Shown one piece after another: positions 56,907 to 64,000 of a stretch of DNA of 64,000 nucleotides. Under the pieces are notes generated by a model. It ran no database searches. It saw only the letters and a list, made by a program, of their open reading frames with translations, and was not told where the DNA came from. Each line of letters starts with the position of its first letter. The stretch's first letter is position 1. This DNA is from Aphanomyces cochlioides. Its lineage: Eukaryota > Oomycota > Saprolegniomycetes > Saprolegniales > Verrucalvaceae. The stretch covers positions 1,426,001 to 1,490,000 of the forward strand of contig JAHQRK010000008.1 in the NCBI GenBank assembly GCA_019828595.1, read 5' to 3'. The translations under genes were made by a program, and so were the position numbers.

Positions 56907-58030
56907 GTGCGGAGTACCACTTGTGGGTCACACAGCAAATTTGGGAATCGCAACAATGAGTTCCAAGTATTGCCCGTATTTAGAGGGAGTTAATGGTCTC
57001 AATAGTTCTTCAACCAAGGATTTCTTGAACTTTTCAAATTCCCTCATTACAAAAAGTGCCTTTGACAGCTTCGACGCTGCTTTTCTTCACCGTAGCTTGA
57101 CACTCGCTTGTTGTGTAGGATTTACAAAAATGTTGTGGGCAAATGTTGTCTTGTCAACTAAAATCTTAAATGCTTCAGTGCAATCTTCAGTGGGTTTGTC
57201 AGCGATGCAGGATAATAATATTTTGTTGACCTTGCATTTGTGAACAAACGCCCGTTGTTTTTTGCGACGTCTTTAGACTGGACAAGCTACATGCAGTTCA
57301 ATATGGTCGTCGTACAGTCACTGTCTTCCTTCAATAAAGCAACGTCGGCCTCAAAGAGATCAAACATTTCTGAAGATTGGCCATGGAATATCATTTCTCT
57401 CTTGTTTGCTTGATCCATTTGCCTCTCGTGATGTCAGTCGTGCCTTTGTTCCTTGTTCAAATGACCAGCGACTGTGCGATTCTTTAGAAGAGGTATTGAT
57501 CAAATGCAAGTTGGTCTTACCTCGTCTACTTGGTGGCGATCTTCTACCGACATCCCATGGAGCTTCGTCATACACTCACTGTAAATCACTGGAAGATGGC
57601 CCCATGAAAATATTCGCCGTCGGCTATTGCTGGCTCGGATGCGACTCCAAGGGATCAATCCATCGAGAGTGTCGAGCTATACGTCATGGAAAGCATCGAT
57701 CTTAAGGATAACAAAGAAGCGACACCCTCTGTAATTCCGTCTGTGCAGAGTAGTGACGACAGTACCTAGCCAAGCACGTTTTGCTCACCACAGACAGAAG
57801 CGATACCGAACGACCTACAAGGGCGTGAGCCACAAGCCAAAGCCAAACAAACGTGTGGCTCGCGATTTAAATCGAATGGTAATTTACCAAGGCATGGCAA
57901 CCATAGATCGCTTGTACGTGTCCCGAAGGAGCTGCGAGAGAGTTTAGCGACGCGGAAGAAGTGCAGGCGTCCAGTAGTCGTCCAAGATGAAATCAGTCGC
58001 ATACAATGCCCAATATATATCAGCAGTGCA

Positions 58031-58759
58031 TCGTCCAGGTCATGATTTCTAATCATCGGATGACCATAATGCCTCCAAGACTTGTGACCTAGAAGCAGCC
58101 GTGTCGTTTAGACAACGCGCGCGCTATCTCGTCCTCCTCTCGGTGGCTTTGCTGCCCAAAATAGCTCCGGTCACGGTGGGAGGTCTCGATTGTCTGCTCG
58201 TCTCGCACGAAAGATTTAAGGCAATCAAAAGTGGGACATCTGGCTGGTGTGATAAAACGTCAAGGGGGAGTAGAGGAGAATGTCACGTTGTCCATAATCT
58301 AGCATTCATCACGCTCCGTACAAAAAAGGACGTGAAGAGGCGCAGACGTGAATAGCTGACTGTTATACTCTCGTCGGAGTTGTTTTCTTCGTGTAGAACA
58401 GTCGTTTCCTCGAGCATAATTGGCCGAATGATGTCGATGGACATTTGAAATATGTGAATTTTTCCATATCATTGTCAAGCTTGTCAACTTCCTCAAGCTC
58501 ACAACTTGTATTCATCCTCTAATCCATGTAAATAGCTCCGACGTCAACTGCTCTCGACGAAACTCTCGAATTCAACCATGGCCAGTCTCAAGAACGCTCT
58601 TGGCATCGTTTGGGCAAGCCAACGTCGTGAAGATGACAGCATGGCCCAGAAACAAGAAGCAAGGAAACCAATGTATCTTAAGACGTCTTGTACACTCGAC
58701 TATCGCCTGGTGAAGGATTTCTCCTTGGCTAGCTCAAACCACCTTGAATAACAAAATAC
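58031..58759. other. Region upstream of paralogue 3, no clear gene
   Basis: Short frames only, including a 57-codon plus-strand ORF at 58578-58751 (MASLKNALGIVWASQRREDD) of unknown identity. No repeats or RNA motifs recognised. Confidence 0.3.
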
Positions 58760-59870
58760 TCAGCGTGAAAAATCATCATGATCTTTTCTCAAAGGAGCGC
58801 TTGTCGACACCAACCACCCAAAGTAATTTCGGTTGACCGCCGACCAACTCGCCGAGACACAGAGAAGATAAAAGTTTGAGCCCTCGAGAACGCATGGAGT
58901 CACAGAGACTTGCAGTCGTGGCCATCGATCGATCCTACGACACCAGAAATCCCACACCGAGGCAGTTGGGACTAATACCGGAAACATCAAAAGCTTCGAT
59001 CGGACCCACAGCAATGAAATTGTGATGTAAACTACCTCAGGATATAAAATACGAAGAGAAGATGCAACGGATTCTCAAATCCAACGCAAAGATCATGATA
59101 AAGAGCCGGAAAACGACATAAACTGTCCGGTGGACATCAAGCTGCCTCATTGCGTGCCATTTACAAGCTCGGACTATAAATGCATTGATGTTTTGTTCAT
59201 ATACGATGGAGCACTCTCGGATAGCAGAAAGAATAGAGCTCATACCAACGATCTGCCGCATGGAATATCGATAAGTTTCAAAGAGTTTATCCATCAAGGC
59301 GACATTGTTTTCAATTCTCTTGGTCACAAAAGCCTCATAAAACAGTTTGACGCTTGCTTTGAATGCTGTGCGAGGAGTTTCAGTCGTCGAGTGGCTTGAA
59401 TAACTTGCTGGCAAAACTCAAATGTGGTGTTGTCAAACCAAGTCCAGAACAACTTGAGGCCGATCAAGAATAACTTCGTTGCGTCCGTTCGTGATGGCTG
59501 GCTCGGCTGCGACTTCAAAACGACCAAAGGAAAGAGTTGTTGCGTTGTGGTCCTGGATGTTAAATCCATCAAGTTGAAGGCTCCGTGGCGCGACACAGCC
59601 TCGGTATTGCATGTGTGGACAGCAGTATGCACATACAAATCATTGTATAACCATAAATCTAGTATGGCTAGTTGTTGTACTATCTTCTTTGTGTTCGCTT
59701 TGCGTCTGGATTGACAAGAGAGATGCCACAAACGACTTGAAGCATTATGATGGTTCCTTACTTTAAGTGTTGCGTGAGAGGAAAATTCATTCGACTCATT
59801 AAAAGTTGGCATGCAACCCAGGCTTGCATCGTTCATTAGCATCGATATCTTTACATGAGAAAACATATTT
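58760..59870 (-). pseudogene. Unknown gene family, paralogue 4, internally deleted
   Basis: Near 59620-59500 the minus strand reads 'CCPHMQYRGC' and 'SFGRFEVAAEPAI' (exon 3 of the family). It then jumps directly to 'FWTWFDNTTFEFCQQVIQA' (59460-59400), the later TWFD exon, so several hundred bases of central exons are missing. It continues with 'QLDVHRTVYVVFRLFIMIFALDLRI' (59140-59070) and 'SKLLMFPVL' (59000-58980). The frame changes several times. The last exon is not found. It lies 0.7 kb upstream of paralogue 3 in the same orientation, suggesting an old tandem pair. Confidence 0.5.
59625..59820 (-). repeat. Inverted duplication, arm 1 (partner 60955-61320)
   Basis: The minus strand of this interval matches the plus strand of 60955-61320 ('TCAACTTTTAATGAGTCGAA', then 'ATCATAATGCTTCAAGTCG', then 'GACGCAAAGCGAACACAA') with few differences. 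The partner carries an extra stretch of about 150 bp in the middle. The duplicated region is the 5' part of paralogue 4. Confidence 0.7.
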
Positions 59871-59879
59871 GGAGCGACA

Positions 59880-60950
59880 AGAGTTCATCATGTAGCTACT
59901 GATGCAGATGTATATATGCTGAGCCTGCGAGGTATTTGTAGATCTGCAATTGCTTTGACATCCTGTCAACTATAAAAAATTTCAATTGATGGGGAAAGAG
60001 TAATCAACGCAATCGACTATCTGTCGTATTTGTGGGTGTATCTGACATAGACTGCTACCAATTCTGTGACTTGCGATTATTGATAGCAACCACGTCCATA
60101 ATGTAAATCTATTCTACGTCAACTATGGTCTTGTTCTTACAGAGTCAATTGATTTCGCATGAGTCGCAATAAGCTTACTATAGAAAGACTTTGAACTCCA
60201 CTGTAGGCACAAATGCTCAACAACGATGCAGTAGAGTACGATTTAAATGCATCCAGTTAAATGGTCCGAATTTTCCGTGAGTATGGCAAACTGCTTGTCG
60301 AGTACTTTGAAGTAGAAAATACATTTATGGCTCGAATATTTTTCAAAGGAAAGCTGCTAGATTGCAGTTCGATAGGTTTGCTCGAGAAAACATGCAATAC
60401 ATTTTAGTGCTATAAAACCGCAAAGTCTCCAGCCACTATTTCCACACGCTATGTCAGTAAGCTATTTGCAAAACAGAAATTGATATTGCGTCATAGTTGA
60501 ACATTTGAACCTGCACTGCATTTGAAAGTTGTTCTAAAGTAGGCATATGAATTGCTGTAAGAGCAATGGACATGAAGTAAATTTGTGTTGTGGTCGTGAT
60601 CGCCCGTATTATTCGCAAGTCACAAAACTAGTTGAGTTGAGCACTCAGCAGTCTTTGGCAAGTAGACCCACAACAACGACAGATAGTCGATTGCGTTTAA
60701 TAATATTTCCCCGTCAAATCAATGAATGATCGTTGACAAGATATCAAGGAATTTCAGATCTACACATGTCTCACAGACTCAGTGTTAATATAGGCGCACC
60801 AGTAGCTTCATGATTAGCTTTGTAGTCTAGACCTCTACAGCAACGAAGTGCTGTGTTTGTTCTCTCGAGTAGAGTTATCAATGCTAATCATGTAAGCTGT
60901 CGTATAGATCAAGTCGTATGAGCCTGCAACTATGATTCAACCACCAAGAA
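59880..60950. other. Spacer within the inverted duplication
   Basis: About 1.1 kb of AT-rich sequence with no recognised gene, RNA or element end. It separates the two arms of the inverted duplication. Confidence 0.4.
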
Positions 60951-60954
60951 AATG

Positions 60955-61320
60955 CAGGCTCCACCCTGCAAGCCTATGTCAACTTTTAATGAGTCGAATG
61001 AATTTTCCTCTCTCGCAACACTTCTATTTCCGGGAGTTAGACAAAAACGAATGACTCTGCTTTATTCTTCATGCTGTTTTTCACAGCGCCGTTCGCCTCC
61101 AAGCATTCATAACAGAGTTTGTCCAGTTTGTTCAGAGTTTCTTTTCAGCTCCAAAATATTCTAGCGTGCTTTTTACTCCCAACGGAATCATCATAATGCT
61201 TCAAGTCGTTTGTGACATCTGTCTGTCTCTCTTGTCAATCCAGACGCAAAGCGAACACAAGGAAGATAGTACAACAACTAGCCATACTAGATTTATGGTT
61301 ATACAATGATTTGTATGTGC
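60955..61320 (+). repeat. Inverted duplication, arm 2, with about 150 bp insertion
   Basis: Matches the complement of 59625-59820 but is interrupted at about 61022-61180 by sequence whose edges, CTATTTCCGGGAGTTA and TACTCCCAACGGA, are roughly inverted. This looks like a small MITE inserted after the duplication. Confidence 0.6.
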
Positions 61321-61644
61321 ATACTTTATTCAAGTTAAAAGGGTCTGACAAATAGAAAAAGGGGTCCGATGTTTAACATCTCCCATCAGTGATGCATGGC
61401 ATTACATCTCACCTTTCTCAAGCGAGATTGGCTGAAAACTGAAATGTTACACGTTTGGCTGTTGTGGCCAACTCATTTGGGATGTCATGCAGCGACTAGA
61501 GAGGAGGATCTGTCACTGTTGTGCATTTCAGCCTCGATAGACTCGATGACAGCGCAAGAAGAGCTCGTTGGTACAGTAAACACAGTGTCTATTTCCTTGG
61601 AGTCGATTCCTGTCAATGGATATGGTCGTCTTCTCCGGGCATTT

Positions 61645-61778
61645 TTTGAGAAATTCCCTCATTAAAACAGCACCACTGTTGTTCGGACCCATTGTCGCTG
61701 TTGCAATGAGGGAAAGACCTTATCCGGCAGAACACCCTCAAAATTGCCCAAAAAGGCATCCGGATAATTATCCGGATC
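61645..61778 (+). repeat. Inverted pair flanking the Tc1 element, left arm
   Basis: About 134 bp ('AGAAATTCCCTCATTAAAAC' to 'CATCCGGATAATTATCCGGA') matched in inverse at 63669-63806 with about eight differences. It ends in a perfect 20 bp palindrome, ATCCGGATAATTATCCGGAT (61758-61777). Confidence 0.8.
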
Positions 61779-62105
61779 AACACAAATGCGCTTTCAACAT
61801 CACTTGGTGACCTTTTGGAAGGAATACACAGTCGCCCCGATTAAAAAATATACCATCTACGACTTACCTTGTCAACCACGTTTGGTGCGACCACTAATGT
61901 TTAATGCACGGTGCATGGCAAGTATGGCTTCACGTTGAATGGCCATGCCCTGCATCCATGTCGCGTTTGCGCTTCAACTGGCAAGCTGACTTTCCTATCG
62001 TCACACGTTAGTTCACCAAATCCAATACAAAATCTCACCTTTCTTTTGGCTGTCCAACGGCAAGGTCCAAGCATGCTTCACTGACGTGTTGGTCCTTTGA
62101 CTGTA

Positions 62106-63642
62106 AAGTGGTGGAAAGAATGATATGCCACTCGTAAAAATGAGCTCTATCGTCGTTTTAATTGGTCGTTAAAAACGATTAATTTCAACCAATCGAAACT
62201 ACAGCGCCCAACCGCTATAGGCGGGATTTACAATGCTGGTCCAGTGGTTGCAAGGCCGAGAATTTGGCGGGAATAGGATTTTAAGCGGGAAAAAATCATA
62301 TGCCACTTTCACTTATTTGACAATTTTGCTCGGACGACACACCTCTCAACAAGTGCAATTGGTATGTCCAAATGATGGTGTATAGAACTCATACTTGCAC
62401 TGCCTCTAGCATCGAATTGAATGCCTAAAGGTGATCCATTGACCGAAGTCGAGAAGCTTGAAGTTCTCGTCCTCCATCGCGAAGAACACACGATCTCGTA
62501 CATCGCTAACGAGATCAAACGGTCTCGTGGCTGTGTTAGAGGCTTTCTGCGCAATCCTGCGTCTTACGGAAAAGCCCGTTCGAGTGGAAGAAGGTCTACC
62601 GTCAACGACTATCTCCACCGTCGCATCATTCGGTCTGCCTGTACAGGCAAGTACACGACAGCCGAGCTCATCAAGCGGCATTCCCTTCCTGTTGGGCCCC
62701 GCCGTGTTTGCCAGCTACTCAACAAGAGCGCAAGACTCAAGTACAAGAAGAGACTTGCTGCCCCAATGATGACACCAGCCCACAAAAAGGCGCGAGTTGC
62801 TTGTGCCATCGAGACGCGAGATTTGCCTGCTCAGTTCGATGACATCATCTGGTCCGATGAGAAAAAATGGAATCTCGACGGACCAGATGGGTTCAACTAC
62901 TACTGGGCAGACCTGTGTCGCCCTCGAGAGCACTTCTCCAAGCGCCAAAATGGAGGCGGTGGTGTCATGGTTTGCGGGGCATTTAGCTCCAAGGGAAAGT
63001 CTGAGCTTGTTATCCTTGAAGAGAAACAAGATTCAGACGCGTACATCGAAACCCTTTCCAGCTCCATGCTGCCGTTTGCCCATTCCTTGCATGGAAATGA
63101 GTTTCGTTTCCAACAGGACAATGCCTCCATCCACACTGCCAGGCGTGTGTTGGAGTGGTTTCGAGAGCCTCATGTGGCCGTTGAAACTCTCAAGTGGCCT
63201 GCCAAGTCCCCTGACTTGAACCCAATCGAAAACCTATGGGGAATCATGTCTCGGAAGGTTTATGATAATGGGCGACGCCAATTTTCGAAAAAGGCAGATC
63301 TGGTCGCCTGCGTCAAGCAAGTTTGGGACGAAATCGACCTTACTGTTCTCAAGAAACTCGTCAACAGTATGCCTAGACGATGCGACATGGTCGTCGCTAA
63401 CCGTGGATGTAAGATTAAGTACTAATCAACAATTTTGTCATCCCTGTCTTATCATTATTTCTTTAGCATATACACTATAGTGAGTGTAGCACTTCTGATA
63501 GCGAAGCTAGTGAACTGTAGGGCTCATTAGATCATGTCATATGGATCCTTTTATGCAAGTGATTGATTTCAAAGCTAGACAAGGTCTCAGTTGGAAGATA
63601 AACTCAATAAACCAAGCTGGCATATCATTCTTTCCACCACTT
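62106..63642 (+). mobile_element. Tc1-like element with intact transposase
   Basis: Perfect 25 bp terminal repeats starting AAGTGGTGGAAAGAATGATA lie at 62106-62130 and 63618-63642, flanked by TA (62104-62105, 63643-63644). The single 334-codon transposase gene is intact. A partial inner copy of the terminal motif ('ATCATATGCCACTTTC') lies near 62297. Of the DNA elements in the window, this is the only one with an undamaged transposase and perfect ends. Confidence 0.9.
62421..63425 (+). CDS. Tc1-type DD34E transposase, intact
   Basis: A 334-residue protein of normal family length, starting MPKGDPLTEVEKLE. Two N-terminal helix-turn-helix domains ('REEHTISYIANEIKRSRGC', 'CTGKYTTAELIKRH', 'VGPRRVCQLL') bind the terminal repeats. 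The catalytic residues are all present: Asp in 'DIIWSDEKKWNLDGPDG', Asp in 'FRFQQDNASIHTARR' and Glu in 'SPDLNPIENLWGIM'. It ends 'VVANRGCKIKY'. It catalyses cut-and-paste transposition into TA dinucleotides. There is no stop or frameshift. The broken Tc1 gene at 25131 belongs to another subfamily with different ends. Confidence 0.93.
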   Translation: MPKGDPLTEVEKLEVLVLHREEHTISYIANEIKRSRGCVRGFLRNPASYGKARSSGRRSTVNDYLHRRIIRSACTGKYTTAELIKRHSLPVGPRRVCQLLNKSARLKYKKRLAAPMMTPAHKKARVACAIETRDLPAQFDDIIWSDEKKWNLDGPDGFNYYWADLCRPREHFSKRQNGGGGVMVCGAFSSKGKSELVILEEKQDSDAYIETLSSSMLPFAHSLHGNEFRFQQDNASIHTARRVLEWFREPHVAVETLKWPAKSPDLNPIENLWGIMSRKVYDNGRRQFSKKADLVACVKQVWDEIDLTVLKKLVNSMPRRCDMVVANRGCKIKY

Positions 63643-63668
63643 TATGAGGAAGAAATTCCTTACACCTG

Positions 63669-63806
63669 TCATTCGGATACTTATCCGGATGATGTTTTTT
63701 GGCAATTTTGAGGGTGTTCTGCCGGATAAGGTCTTTCCCTCATTGCAACATCGACAATGGGTCCGAACAACAGTGGTACTGTTTTAATGAGGGAATTTCT
63801 CGCATT
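63669..63806 (-). repeat. Inverted pair flanking the Tc1 element, right arm
   Basis: The complement of 61645-61778. The two arms lie 461 and 27 bp outside the Tc1 ends, so the Tc1-like element sits inside a pre-existing inverted unit. Confidence 0.8.
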
Positions 63807-64000
63807 TTTTGGGACTGAAATGGGTATGTCGAGGTACAGTACAGTGTATCCAAGAGGGCAAATAGCTTTGTCGATAATATCCAAGCCATTACGTTCGACA
63901 GAACCTTGCCCAAGGCCGTGATGTTGTGGTAACCCTTGAGTGTTTCAGGATGAAGCCATAACGTCTGCCATCGTGAAACTGCCCACATATTGCCACTACA
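63807..64000. other. Window edge, no recognised feature
   Basis: A minus-strand frame (63740-63988) is open across the edge and reads like protein ('WLHPETLKGYHNITALGKV'), but I cannot name it. It may be part of a gene that continues beyond the window. Confidence 0.25.

Larger units (their letters stand above)
47124..56952 (-). mobile_element. LINE-type (non-LTR) retrotransposon, copy B
   Basis: Same organisation as copy A, with ORF1, ORF2 and ORF3 read on the minus strand, a 13 bp target duplication and a short repetitive tail. Differences from copy A: a Q-to-stop change and a deletion plus a 276 bp tandem duplication in ORF1, a 1-nt deletion in the endonuclease-RT linker near 52489, a W-to-stop change in the RT at 51665, and a W-to-stop change in ORF3 at 47602. 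ORF1 core, endonuclease and RNase H are open here where A is broken, so the two copies complement each other for reading the ancestral layout. Confidence 0.9.
46600..58030 (-). pseudogene. Unknown gene family, paralogue 3, split by LINE copy B
   Basis: Homology runs from about 58000 down to 57000, then jumps over LINE B and resumes at 47110 down to about 46600. Recognisable pieces: 'LHFFRV' near 57985, a splice region near 57775 with the same 'GGCTAGGT' acceptor context, 'YRGC' near 57730, 'NRTVAGHLNKEQRHD' near 57480, and after the LINE 'MVDRPSMLKFFRWLSQ' near 47000 and 'LDLDGELVYFIQIP' near 46830. Stops and frameshifts are frequent, so this copy is decayed. The two flanks of the LINE join at the 13 bp duplication ACAATGAGTTCCA (47111-47123, 56953-56965). 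Confidence 0.5.

Overview
The window is eukaryotic nuclear DNA dominated by transposable elements. Two host genes, tsaE and TFB5, have GT-AG introns of 43-55 nt that restore clean reading frames. The mix of short introns, plant-type mariner, pogo, PIF/Harbinger, MULE, piggyBac-like and RNase H-bearing LINE elements, and a dispersed multi-exon family of unknown function, is most like an oomycete or related stramenopile. That assignment is inference.

Layout. 0.9-3.8 kb: a mariner/Stowaway-ended unit enclosing a PIF/Harbinger gene pair and two interlocking fold-back repeats. 6.9-18.9 kb: paralogue 1 of the family (+), split by LINE copy A (8747-18654). 19-24.6 kb: decayed DNA with one MITE and a duplicated fragment. 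24.7-28.3 kb: paralogue 2 (-), split by a Tc1-like element. 29.4-30.4 kb: tsaE (+) and TFB5 (-), converging with overlapping 3' ends. 30.5-46.3 kb: mariner MITE, pogo-like element 1, a tRNA-like gene, a piggyBac-like pseudogene, a multi-exon MULE transposase, a plant-type mariner, and pogo-like element 2 inside a MITE. 46.6-58.0 kb: paralogue 3 (-), split by LINE copy B (47124-56952). 58.8-59.9 kb: internally deleted paralogue 4 (-). 62.1-63.6 kb: a Tc1-like element with an intact transposase and perfect terminal repeats.

The LINE carries ORF1 (proline-rich, CCHC, coiled coil), ORF2 (AP endonuclease, RT, a Cys/His finger, RNase H) and ORF3. ORF3 starts in an ATGA overlap with the ORF2 stop and looks like a PCIF1-type methyltransferase relative. 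Each copy has private lesions, and both share frame breaks at C6 runs. Three of the four paralogues of the unknown family are split by an element; in paralogues 1 and 2 the insertions lie within about 20 nt of each other around the same splice acceptor.
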